Assembly: GCA_009777095.1 (NCBI GenBank)
Contig: WRMN01000015.1
Location: 1-51,221, forward strand
DNA length: 51,221 nt
Reading direction: 5' to 3'
DNA from: Bacteroidales bacterium
GTDB lineage: Bacteria > Bacteroidota > Bacteroidia > Bacteroidales > UBA932
Shown: positions 26,615-33,777 of the stretch, piece by piece
Layout of the letters: the number at the start of each line of letters is the position of its first letter
How positions within the stretch are numbered: the first letter of the stretch is position 1
The notes under the pieces: model-generated
The model's input: the letters and a program-made list of their open reading frames with translations, nothing else
Told to the model about the DNA's origin: nothing
Databases searched by the model: none
Made by a program: the position numbers and the translations under genes

Positions 26615-27482
26615 TGTCGATTGATGTGGAACCGGCTATCTTGGTCAGTATTACATCTTCCGGAAATGTCCAGCCTTCGTGGAAAACAGGCTCGGGGTCA
26701 ACGCCCATTGTCCATAAATACACCCTTTCACTCTCTTGCAGGATTTGCCAGCGCAGTTGCTGCTGCTTGGGATACAAGGTCAATGTTCCGCTCCCTCTTT
26801 TATCTTTTAATCTATCAGAAAAACTAAAAGTCAGCATATTTGGATTTACTTCGCTTTCTTCTTCTTGAGCATTGCTGGCCGATATTGTCAAGCCATTTTC
26901 AGTTCTTGTTTTATCTGTAGCCCGTTGTACCGCAGCTTCCTGATCAATAATCACTACTCCGTTCCGTGCCAAATATTGACCGCCGTAGATAATTTCATAA
27001 GGGTCGCTGAGAATACGGCTTACTCCTTTCTTTAGAAAAATACGGAAGGTAGTGGTATCGTCAGTATATTCCCAGGTACCCACATAAGCGTCCAGGTTTT
27101 TAGTGTACCATTGTGCCATTAAGCAACTTACTACTATAGTAAATAAACTTGTCAGTATAATCTTTTTCATATTATTGATGTTTTAAATTAATTACAATCC
27201 TTTGTTGCTACTCCATTGTTGCGCCATTCTACAACCTGCCAGCGGGCATTGGTAGGGGTCATATTCCTTGACCTCATAACAGATAAACCGGAATTGCGAA
27301 GCGCTTCCACAAATATTCTTTCCGTCGCTCCTGCATTTGTACCGGCTTGTACCAGTCTATCATTTAAATCTTCATACCATAGCGCATCAGGATTAGACAA
27401 GTCATTATCTCTGATAAAACGCTGGAATGCCGAGGGGTCGCCGATGGTAACAGCGTAAGCCGTTCCGTTGGCGTTCACTATG
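26569..27482. repeat. Tandem duplication, upstream (parental) copy
   Basis: This is the intact counterpart of 25731-26568. It covers the whole 196-codon partner gene and the 3' ~295 bases of the lipoprotein gene. The few base differences from the other copy suggest a fairly recent duplication. Confidence 0.85.
26580..27170 (-). CDS. Secreted protein of unknown function, upstream paralogue
   Basis: The 196-residue protein has the same signal peptide and layout as its copy at 25742-26329. It has ILSDPYE near 52-58, where the other copy has a different, one-residue-shorter segment. It starts 18 bases after the stop of the JAMM-like lipoprotein gene and should be cotranscribed with it. No catalytic motif or lipobox is seen, so it is expected in the periplasm or outside. 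Function unknown. Confidence 0.7.
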   Translation of the reverse strand: MKKIILTSLFTIVVSCLMAQWYTKNLDAYVGTWEYTDDTTTFRIFLKKGVSRILSDPYEIIYGGQYLARNGVVIIDQEAAVQRATDKTRTENGLTISASNAQEEESEVNPNMLTFSFSDRLKDKRGSGTLTLYPKQQQLRWQILQESERVYLWTMGVDPEPVFHEGWTFPEDVILTKIAGSTSIDIDTILDPGDKE

Positions 27483-28939
27483 CCGTAAGCGAAAGAGGAA
27501 GCATCTTCTCGTACTCTTTGCTCCAGAAAGCCTTGGCAAATTGAAAATATATCATCTGCCGAAGGAACAGGCGTGCCGCCCACAATGTGGGTGTGAAATA
27601 ACCAGTTATAATTATAGTCCGGCGAGGGTGTCGGAAAAGTGATCTTGGTACTAGTGCCCGTATTATATCCGGGCAGTATGTCCCCGTTAGGCCCAATTAT
27701 CTCATACCGGCCTACCTCCACTTCCACATTCTGAGCATCGATTTTCAAAGCATTAATGGCGCCGGTTATGGTGTCGTTTTGATTCAGGCTGTTGCGCTGG
27801 CCGCAATCCGAATAGGTAGAAGCAGGAACAAAGGCGGCTGTAAGCGTTTCGTTGGTAAAAACAGTAAAACTATAAATCATTTCCGTAGAGGCATAGCCAT
27901 GGTTACTCTCCCATCTGTCAAAAACAAAGCCGGCATCAGGCCTTGCTGAGATATTGCAGCTTTGTCCCTCGGTAAAGCTGCCTCCTCCTTCTGCTGTGCC
28001 TCCCTGCGAGGCCGTTACCGTAACGGTATAGATGGCCGGGGTAGGCGGCGTGTCTTCCTCTTCGTCATTGTTATTATTGTTGTTGCCGGAGCCGAGCCCG
28101 CCGGGGCTGCCCCCACCTCCAAAGTCGCATATTAGATAGCTGTCATAATCTACAATTTTCCAAGGATCACAGCTGGTCCATTGATCACCGCTGTGAGCAT
28201 GATAATAATCTGTACACCAGCGAAACCATGTTACTACAACATGAGTAATACATGCGGAGTTCAATATAGCTGCTTGTACAGGCGCCCCATCTTCAATATC
28301 CGGAACAGTTAATTTACCGCTATAGGTAACAGTGCCTGTAATCTGTCCATCCTCATACCGCCAACCGTTGCAGAAATCGCCGTCAAGATAAGTGTAAAAA
28401 ACCTTGCCCGAAAAATCATCGGCCAAGTCTTTATAGTAATTGCAGCTCAAATCGTAGCCCTGTGCCTCCAAGTAGCTCGAATCGGCTATTATGTGCATAA
28501 GGGCGGCTACATACTCGCCATCACGGTTAACAATTATCAACTGCGTAATGGTTGACTCCAACTGAGTTTCGGTAGCATAGGGACTGCCGTAACTTATTTT
28601 CCCATACGACTCTAAGGGAACTTCAACTACCTTATCCACACCTAATTGAGCATCCTCCCACATGGGCTTGGCCTTAACATTGTGGCTATGCCCATTGTCG
28701 TTCATCAAGGAGTACATCGGAATACTGTCGGCCGGCTGGCCATTGGAAGCATACTGCTGATAAAACCAGGTTTTGGCTGCCTGAATAGCTGTCTCCGCCT
28801 CGCTAAGCGCGCTGTCGACCGGAGGTGCAAACTCATCTTTCTCTTTGTTACAGGAAAACACCATAAGCAAAAATAACAAACATAAAGGCAGGGGTTTGAA
28901 AACCTGCGTGAAATTTTTAAATTTTGATAATACAAACAT
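27188..28939 (-). CDS. Lipoprotein with InlB-type repeat and C-terminal JAMM-like domain
   Basis: The protein has 583 residues from the ATG at 28939, chosen because it opens a lipoprotein signal (LLMVFSC, Cys30); a frame to 29047 adds 36 residues ahead of the signal. A N-terminal ~270-residue region resembles exported Bacteroidetes proteins of unknown role. Then come a Gly/Asn/Asp linker, a divergent InlB B-repeat (about 303-372, TASQGGTAEGGGSFTEGQ) and a C-terminal domain with HTHIVGGTPVPSADD at 449-463. This fits the HxH...SxxD metal signature of JAB/MPN peptidases, with a possible partner Glu in EVGRYEIIG upstream. Such domains occur as toxins and as protein processors; which applies here is not known. 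Confidence 0.65.
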   Translation of the reverse strand: MFVLSKFKNFTQVFKPLPLCLLFLLMVFSCNKEKDEFAPPVDSALSEAETAIQAAKTWFYQQYASNGQPADSIPMYSLMNDNGHSHNVKAKPMWEDAQLGVDKVVEVPLESYGKISYGSPYATETQLESTITQLIIVNRDGEYVAALMHIIADSSYLEAQGYDLSCNYYKDLADDFSGKVFYTYLDGDFCNGWRYEDGQITGTVTYSGKLTVPDIEDGAPVQAAILNSACITHVVVTWFRWCTDYYHAHSGDQWTSCDPWKIVDYDSYLICDFGGGGSPGGLGSGNNNNNNDEEEDTPPTPAIYTVTVTASQGGTAEGGGSFTEGQSCNISARPDAGFVFDRWESNHGYASTEMIYSFTVFTNETLTAAFVPASTYSDCGQRNSLNQNDTITGAINALKIDAQNVEVEVGRYEIIGPNGDILPGYNTGTSTKITFPTPSPDYNYNWLFHTHIVGGTPVPSADDIFSICQGFLEQRVREDASSFAYGIVNANGTAYAVTIGDPSAFQRFIRDNDLSNPDALWYEDLNDRLVQAGTNAGATERIFVEALRNSGLSVMRSRNMTPTNARWQVVEWRNNGVATKDCN

Positions 28940-29234
28940 ACGTAATGTTTTTTTAATTAAAAAATAAGTGCTGTTTTGTCCCTCAAAATGTTTCAGATAC
29001 GCACAAAAAAATAGCGCGGAACAACCATCTGAACACCAGGTTTCCACGCCTATACGTCCGAAAAGTCATTCCACGCCGCACACACGGCGTTTACTATCTC
29101 ATTCTTGAAAGAGTTGCCCTATAAAATAGAGCGAAAAGTGGAAAAATGGTGTCCAAGAACAATAGCAACGCTATTTCCAATATTTTACAGTGTGCGTATT
29201 AATTACGCGGATATATTCATAGGCAAAAATGTTT
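28940..29234. other. Intergenic region left of the transposon
   Basis: No convincing gene is seen in these 295 bases. No TAnnTTTG promoter pointing at the lipoprotein gene is found here apart from one overlapping its start codon. The last eight bases (29227-29234, AAATGTTT) are the left target-site duplication of the transposon. Confidence 0.6.
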
Positions 29235-29281
29235 GGTAACTATATACTATTTTACCCGCAACTTTGTTGTTTCGGCATTTG

Positions 29282-29491
29282 TTAGCCGTTAGAATTAACT
29301 TCTTTGGACTCCTTTGCCTTCCTCAATTCTTTTAGCCTCCGTTCTTCTTGCTGTATAGGACTGTTCATTAGTTCTTCCATCATATTTCTTGGAATAGGAG
29401 GACGGAGATTCCGAAGATGGGCTTCAACATATCGAGGAGACCCTTGAAGTGTGTCCTTCTTAAATTTACGTAACCAAAATTCTTCATCCAT
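29282..29491 (-). CDS. Small hypothetical protein, transposon passenger
   Basis: The 69-residue, highly charged and mostly helical protein (MDEEFWLRKFKKD start, EERRLKELRKAKESKE near the end) has a Pro-rich middle (NLRPPIPRN). It has no signal peptide or membrane segment. It lies 24 bases inside the left inverted repeat. Not recognised. Amphipathic helix composition would suit a DNA- or protein-binding helper. Confidence 0.5.
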   Translation of the reverse strand: MDEEFWLRKFKKDTLQGSPRYVEAHLRNLRPPIPRNMMEELMNSPIQQEERRLKELRKAKESKEVNSNG

Positions 29492-29724
29492 AATTACTAA
29501 GTTTTAATTGTTTATAGTTGGCAAAAAGCAAAAAAGATAATCTTTATGCCATATTGTCAAAATATTAGGAGTAGATTAGGCTAATGCACTCTATTTGTCT
29601 TAAATCTCTGACATTATGTCAGCTACATTTCAATGGCACATTGTTTGAGATTTCATAATTAGTCCATTTGTAGTAGCAAATGGTATAACGGTGGCCTGAA
29701 AATGTCATCAAAAAATTATTTTTT

Positions 29725-29958
29725 ATGAAAAGCTATTACAATGTTAGCCCTGTAACAGGGAAACCTTCTGGAGTAGAAGGTTATGAGTATGGTGATAATT
29801 ATATCACTATTTATTTTACGAGTGGTGCGGTATATACTTATACTGTTAATTCTTGTGGTTCAATGCACATAGAGACGATGAAACGTCTTGCTGATGCTCA
29901 AAGTGGATTAAACACCTATGTAACAAAAAACAAACCACCTTACTCCTCAAAATCTTAA
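29725..29958 (+). CDS. KTSC-like small protein, transposon passenger
   Basis: The 77-residue protein has a middle part (GYEYGDNYITIYFTSGAVYTY) resembling the strand pattern of KTSC domains, in which a residue string with F..G..Y.Y is followed by a helix and a small-residue turn (here MKRLADAQSGLNTYV). KTSC domains are found in phage- and RNA-linked proteins. The match is weak by eye. It converges on the next gene with a 4-base overlap. A 7-bp hairpin (CCATTTG/CAAATGG, 29664-29683) lies upstream. Confidence 0.55.
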   Translation: MKSYYNVSPVTGKPSGVEGYEYGDNYITIYFTSGAVYTYTVNSCGSMHIETMKRLADAQSGLNTYVTKNKPPYSSKS

Positions 29959-30197
29959 TCCACTACCATTAGATGTTCTGCTTCTTCAAACGTTCCGATA
30001 CGTTTAAATCGTAGAATATCTTTTGCAGTCAAATTGTGAATATAGCCATAGGAAGGACTAAAAGCCTCTACCTGTGGCTGTTTTTCGTTCCAATAGACAC
30101 GAAAGTAGTTTTTTTCTTCAAAAATCACATCGTCTGCTTTAACTCTATTACCATCTTTATCAAAAAGATTGTTAGGAAATTCTTGTTGAGTATTCAT
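29955..30197 (-). CDS. Small hypothetical protein, transposon passenger
   Basis: The 80-residue soluble protein appears beta-rich (KADDVIFEEKNYFRVYWNEKQPQVEAF) and ends in a short helix (GTFEEAEHLMVVD). No motif is recognised. Its 3' end overlaps the convergent KTSC-like gene by four bases. It lies entirely inside the IS1595 element. Confidence 0.5.
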   Translation of the reverse strand: MNTQQEFPNNLFDKDGNRVKADDVIFEEKNYFRVYWNEKQPQVEAFSPSYGYIHNLTAKDILRFKRIGTFEEAEHLMVVD

Positions 30198-30297
30198 ATT
30201 GTATTCTATAAGTTTTTACTTACTATAATTGTTTTTTTTTGCTAATACAGCGAAAATTACTATTTTTGCTATTGGTTTAGTGTAAACCATACATAAA

Positions 30298-30440
30298 AGA
30301 AGTGCCTTTCTTCGCGTAACTCGCCAGGTTATGATATAAACACCGGCACAAGCCCTCCTACGAGTGGGTTGTTTGTTTGCGTGTTTATAGGTTTCTGGCG
30401 AGACCAAGCGAAGAAGTGGACGGCAACCCACTTCTTTTTT
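30298..30440 (+). ncRNA. Candidate structured RNA with terminator inside the transposon
   Basis: Three perfect stems stack in register: 30308-30315 with 30408-30415 (8 bp), 30320-30327 with 30395-30402 (8 bp) and 30335-30343 with 30381-30389 (9 bp). A terminator hairpin, GAAGTGG/CCACTTC (30413-30434), is followed by six T. Competing or pseudoknot pairings also exist. AGAAGTG at 30298-30304 can pair with 30429-30435, and AGTGGGTTG in the apical loop (30363-30371) with CAACCCACT (30424-30432). No ORF covers it convincingly. It matches no RNA family I recognise. It could be a stand-alone RNA, or a leader acting on the membrane-protein gene at 30485. The pairings are read directly; function is unknown. 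Confidence 0.6.
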
Positions 30441-30484
30441 GATAATTAAACATCCTTTGGGGCTGCGAGGATATTGAAAAAATT

Positions 30485-30703
30485 ATGGAAATTTTATTAT
30501 TTTACATTTTATTCGTGGTGGTTTGTGGAATATTAGCACGTCGTCTTGGTCGAGACGTTGTTGCTCATGTGGTATTAGCGATTTTACTTTCCCCGCTTGT
30601 TGACCTCCTTATCCAATTATGTATGGGAGAAACCGATGCAAAAAAGATGGAAAAAATGAGGAAAGAAGAGAAAATGCGGGAGTACATTCGCCAACAATCG
30701 TAA
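30485..30703 (+). CDS. Small membrane protein, transposon passenger
   Basis: The 72-residue protein has an N-terminal hydrophobic helix (LLFYILFVVVCGILA), a second (VAHVVLAILLSPLVDLLIQL) and a highly charged C-terminal tail (DAKKMEKMRKEEKMREYIRQ). It looks like a two-pass or hairpin inner-membrane peptide. It starts 45 bases after the structured RNA candidate, which could control it. Not recognised; a type I toxin-like or transport-anchor role cannot be told apart from sequence. Confidence 0.55.
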   Translation: MEILLFYILFVVVCGILARRLGRDVVAHVVLAILLSPLVDLLIQLCMGETDAKKMEKMRKEEKMREYIRQQS

Positions 30704-30750
30704 GACGATTAGGAGTAACTCCTGTATCACAAAAAGCAGGCGATAAGAAA

Positions 30751-30912
30751 TTAAATCTTCTGCTTCTTTTTTCTTTCGGCAGTAGGGTATTGTTTGGCTT
30801 TCATTATTAGCTCCGTGAAGTGTTCTAAGTCAAACGGAGGAAGATTATTACCCTGTTTCTTCCGAAGGTGTATTTTTATATCCATTGGATTTATTGGTTT
30901 TTTCTTAGCCAT
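30751..30912 (-). CDS. 53-residue basic protein overlapping the transposase stop
   Basis: The ATG at 30912 lies inside the last codons of the transposase gene (the transposase TAA is at 30905-30907), in another frame. It opens 53 codons that begin MAKKKPINPMDIKIHLRKKQ and end AERKKKQKI. The protein is strongly basic and helical. Overlap of stop and start suggests translational coupling to the transposase. A helper DNA-binding function is possible; it is not a recognised family. Confidence 0.5.
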   Translation of the reverse strand: MAKKKPINPMDIKIHLRKKQGNNLPPFDLEHFTELIMKAKQYPTAERKKKQKI

Positions 30913-31837
30913 ATATCAACTCATTAAAGGTTAAACGATGATTTATATTACAAAGTAACAAATTAAAGCGGACTCCATTATTAAGTTCGCGGGTATTGTA
31001 ACGGAAAACAAATTCATCTACATATCGCTGAAGGTGTTTTTTGCTGATACGGTGATAGATGCCTATAATACCACGCTTCAGTAATGACCAAAAGCCTTCT
31101 ATCGTATTTGTGTGGGCTTTCCCATTTACATATTGGCGGCGTCCATGGTTTACGATATGATTATCTTTGAAAATAATTCGGGCTAATTTATAACCGTCCC
31201 ATTCGTCCGTGTATAGCGTTGCATTTCGGTCAATAGTTTTACAGATGGGAAGGGTTAAGTGTTTAGAAGAGGTGCTTTTAACCACTCTACAAACTACCTT
31301 CCCTTTTCGTTCGAGCATTCCCAATACAGGGGTCTTGTCCTTGAAAGAACGACCTTGCGAATGTTTAACCTTCTTATCGAAGTGGCGGTTCTTGTTCTTT
31401 CCGCCTACGAATGTCTCGTCCAACTCTACTTCATTTTGTAGCATACTTTGGTTTTCGCAGAAATAGCATTTTCTTATCCTATGCAATAAATGCCACGCTG
31501 TTTTCTGGGTTATCTGCAAATCTCGTGCTAACTGCATAGAAGATATTCCCTTTTTGCTACTGGAAAGCAACCATATCGCAGCAAACCACGTTGATAGTGA
31601 ATTTTTTGTGCTATGGAATAACGTGCCAGTCTTCACTGTAAAATACTTGCGTGTATTTTTACAGCGATACCGATGATTACCGTAGTAGATTACTTCTGAC
31701 GTGGGGTCAAACGGCGAGACAGCTCCGTTAGGCCAATAGTGTTTCTCCAGATATTCGAGGCAAGTTTCTTCGTCTGGGAAGGTTCGAAAGAGGTCAATTA
31801 AAGAGTTACAAAATTGATTTTTCATATAAGCAAACAA
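30905..31837 (-). CDS. IS1595-family (ISXO2-like) DDE transposase
   Basis: The 310-residue protein has an N-terminal region (about 18-75) matching the IS1595 zinc ribbon in position, but three of the usual four Cys are gone (SPFD and CKNT where CPxC and CxxC are usual). A helix-turn-helix (about 95-125, SSMQLARDLQITQKTAWHLLHRI) and the ISXO2 catalytic domain follow. Acidic residues are in VELDETFVGGK and LYTDEWDGY, then the HTNTIEGFWSLLKRGI block. It moves the element by cutting at the 24-base inverted repeats. An in-frame ATG at residue 5 is an alternative start. The ribbon change may be normal for this subgroup. Confidence 0.93.
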   Translation of the reverse strand: MFAYMKNQFCNSLIDLFRTFPDEETCLEYLEKHYWPNGAVSPFDPTSEVIYYGNHRYRCKNTRKYFTVKTGTLFHSTKNSLSTWFAAIWLLSSSKKGISSMQLARDLQITQKTAWHLLHRIRKCYFCENQSMLQNEVELDETFVGGKNKNRHFDKKVKHSQGRSFKDKTPVLGMLERKGKVVCRVVKSTSSKHLTLPICKTIDRNATLYTDEWDGYKLARIIFKDNHIVNHGRRQYVNGKAHTNTIEGFWSLLKRGIIGIYHRISKKHLQRYVDEFVFRYNTRELNNGVRFNLLLCNINHRLTFNELIYG

Positions 31838-31892
31838 TATTTATTTGCCTATATAAACTGTGGCAAGCAAAATTGCTTGTAAAAATGAGAAA

Positions 31893-31925
31893 AGAGGCTG
31901 TTCAAAACTTTTTAAATCAGCCTCT
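31893..31925 (-). terminator. Hairpin upstream of the transposase gene
   Basis: AGAGGCTG (31893-31900) pairs with CAGCCTCT (31918-31925). Read leftward the stem runs into CTTTTCTC, a T-rich tract. It would stop outside transcription from entering the transposase gene, a common protection in insertion sequences. Confidence 0.5.
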
Positions 31926-32010
31926 TCCCGTTTCATTTGTTTTTCGTACCTTTGCAACCACAGATTCGTAGTTTGCGGTTTAATTTTGTCTCACTAAAAT
32001 ATATTTCGAT

Positions 32011-32115
32011 ATGAAAACAAATGAACGTAAGTATGATGAAAAGCCTGTTGGCTTGTATTGGTCTAATGGTAAACTCTTTGCTTTAATACACCGAGTATAT
32101 TATAACCAGCGTTAA
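32011..32115 (+). CDS. 34-residue ORF, transposon passenger
   Basis: It opens MKTNERKYDEKPVGLYWSNG and ends VYYNQR. A TACCTTTG -7 box lies upstream, at about 31949-31956, ahead of the ATG at 32011. It is soluble and basic. The promoter and the following ORF on the same strand make expression plausible, but short length leaves doubt. Confidence 0.4.
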   Translation: MKTNERKYDEKPVGLYWSNGKLFALIHRVYYNQR

Positions 32116-32138
32116 TAACCTTGTAAATATAAATTAGT

Positions 32139-32324
32139 ATGAATCTCGCAAAAATACACCATGAAGCACATTGCCTCATAGCTGCCACATATCGCTCTAC
32201 TGAAATCCCAGCCTCTGGGTCTGTTATTGTTTCTGTTGATGAAGGAGAATATAAAGTGCAATTTGAAAAGAAATTAACTGGATGGCATATTCCAGTTAAT
32301 GGAACGGAACTTTTTGATAAGTGA
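32139..32324 (+). CDS. Small hypothetical protein, transposon passenger
   Basis: The 61-residue protein starts with a helix containing two His (MNLAKIHHEAHCLIAATYRS). A beta-hairpin-like part (VIVSVDEGEYKVQFEKKL) follows, then a GWHIPVNG end. It starts 23 bases after the 34-residue ORF and ends 33 bases before the right inverted repeat. No family is recognised. Confidence 0.45.
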   Translation: MNLAKIHHEAHCLIAATYRSTEIPASGSVIVSVDEGEYKVQFEKKLTGWHIPVNGTELFDK

Positions 32325-32403
32325 TAAAAAACCTACAAGGTTAACAATTATAACTTACGGGTAAAATAGTATATAGTTACCAAATGTTTTTAATATAACA
32401 AGG

Positions 32404-32435
32404 CAAAGGTAAGAAAAAATTTATGAATTTACAAA
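32404..32435 (-). promoter_or_regulatory. Leftward consensus promoter cut off from its gene by the transposon
   Basis: On the minus strand TTTG (32432-32435), 20 bases, TACCTTTG (32404-32411). It fires left, straight into the right end of the transposon. Without the element it would lie about 320 bases from the start of the JAMM-like lipoprotein gene, for which no other consensus promoter is found. Confidence 0.6.
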
Positions 32436-32506
32436 TTTACTGTAAAGCGTTAGGCGTGAAGATAAAAACAATTTTTATCTATTTTTTCAGTTCTCATTTT
32501 TTTTAC

Positions 32507-32514
32507 TATCTTTG
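32507..32514 (+). promoter_or_regulatory. -7 element of the pepT promoter
   Basis: TATCTTTG lies 39 bases before the pepT ATG. A T-rich run stands at the -33 position. It supports pepT, and possibly comEC after it, as a separate unit. Confidence 0.55.
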
Positions 32515-32553
32515 CAGCGCCACTAAGAACGTTCATTTATAAATTTAACGATT

Positions 32554-33777
32554 ATGAACACGCTGCTTGAACGTTTTTTACACTACGTGTCACTTGACAC
32601 ACAATCGGATCCCGATTCGACGGATAGGCCCGGCACTCCCGGACAATTGTCGTTTTTGCATTTGCTCGACAAGGAGCTCCGCGAAATGGGCTGGGCAGCC
32701 ACCCTGCACCGGCAACAATACCTTACTGTACGCATTCCGGGCAATACCGACAAAGCTATTCCGACCATAGGCTTTATAGCTCATGTGGATACTTCTCCGG
32801 ACGTCAGCGGCGCCAATATTTGTCCGCAAATAATTGAAAATTACGATGGCAATGATATTGTCTTAAACGCTTCTCGAAAAATTACCCTGCGCTGCGCCGA
32901 TTTTCCTCATCTTAGTCAATATACAGGCCAAACCCTGATTACTACCGACGGCGCTACCTTATTAGGCGCCGACGATAAGGCCGGTGTAGCTATTTTAATG
33001 GAGTTGGCGCAATATTTAGCCCTCCACCCTGAATTACCACATGGGGATATCTGTTTAGCCTTTACGACCGATGAAGAAGTGGGGCGCGGCACCGATGGTT
33101 TTGATGTAGCCGACTTCGGCGCCCAATATGCCTACACCATAGACGGCGGGGCCATCGGCGAGTTGGAATATGAGAATTTTAACGCCGCCATAGCCACGTT
33201 GCAAGTAAAAGGCTGCAATATGCACCCCGGCGAGGCCGACAAAACGTTTAAAAATGCCTTGCTGCTGATCGAAGATTTCAACCGCCAACTTCCTGCCGAC
33301 CAGCGTCCCGAAACCACGAGCGGTTACCAAGGGTTCTATTTACTCTCGCAAGTTAATGGTTCTACCGAGGCCGCTAAAGCCAAGTACCTCGTCCGCGACC
33401 ATGATGAGGCGCAATTTCAAAACAGAAAGGATTTTTTATATCAAACAGTTCACCAACTCAATCAAGAATACGGCGATGATACTTTCCAACTGCATATCAC
33501 CGACCAGTATTACAACATGCAAAAAAAGATAGCAGAATATCCGATAGTCATTGATAAAGCTGTAGCTGCCTTAGTAAAAGCAGGCCTATCGCCTGTAATC
33601 AAACCTATCCGCGGCGGCACCGACGGCGCCCGATTAAGCTATATGGGCCTCCCTTGTCCTAATCTTTTCACCGGAGGTCATAATTTTCACAGTATTTACG
33701 AATATATCTCGCTGCAAAGCATGCAGAAAGCATTAGAGGTAGTTATTCATATTGTGGAAGGCTATAATGAAGCATAA
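32554..33777 (+). CDS. pepT: Peptidase T (tripeptide aminopeptidase)
   Basis: The 407-residue M20-family metallopeptidase removes the N-terminal residue of tripeptides in the cytoplasm. Zinc ligands and catalytic residues are in view: IAHVDTSPD (His, Asp), LLGADDKAGVA (bridging Asp), TTDEEVGRG (general-base Glu and ligand Glu), AYTIDGG (Asp) and the C-terminal LFTGGHNFHSIYE (His). Length matches the family. The downstream comEC frame overlaps its last codons. Confidence 0.96.
   Translation: MNTLLERFLHYVSLDTQSDPDSTDRPGTPGQLSFLHLLDKELREMGWAATLHRQQYLTVRIPGNTDKAIPTIGFIAHVDTSPDVSGANICPQIIENYDGNDIVLNASRKITLRCADFPHLSQYTGQTLITTDGATLLGADDKAGVAILMELAQYLALHPELPHGDICLAFTTDEEVGRGTDGFDVADFGAQYAYTIDGGAIGELEYENFNAAIATLQVKGCNMHPGEADKTFKNALLLIEDFNRQLPADQRPETTSGYQGFYLLSQVNGSTEAAKAKYLVRDHDEAQFQNRKDFLYQTVHQLNQEYGDDTFQLHITDQYYNMQKKIAEYPIVIDKAVAALVKAGLSPVIKPIRGGTDGARLSYMGLPCPNLFTGGHNFHSIYEYISLQSMQKALEVVIHIVEGYNEA

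Larger units (their letters stand above)
29235..32381. mobile_element. IS1595-family transposon with passenger genes, complete
   Basis: The element is 3147 bases long. Its ends are perfect 24-base inverted repeats (29235-29258 and 32358-32381) beginning GGTAACTATA and ending TTTTACCCG. It is flanked on both sides by AAATGTTT (29227-29234 and 32382-32389), an exact 8-base target duplication, as expected for IS1595. It carries one ISXO2/IS1595-type transposase, seven small ORFs on both strands and a structured RNA candidate. The intact repeats and duplication point to a recent insertion. Confidence 0.92.

Noticed and set aside
28940-29047. Longer start of the JAMM-like lipoprotein
   Set aside because: The lipoprotein signal starts at the ATG at 28939; the extension would hide it.
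30619-30810. Plus-strand 63-residue ORF in the transposon
   Set aside because: It overlaps the membrane-peptide gene in another frame and the better-supported minus-strand 53-residue ORF.
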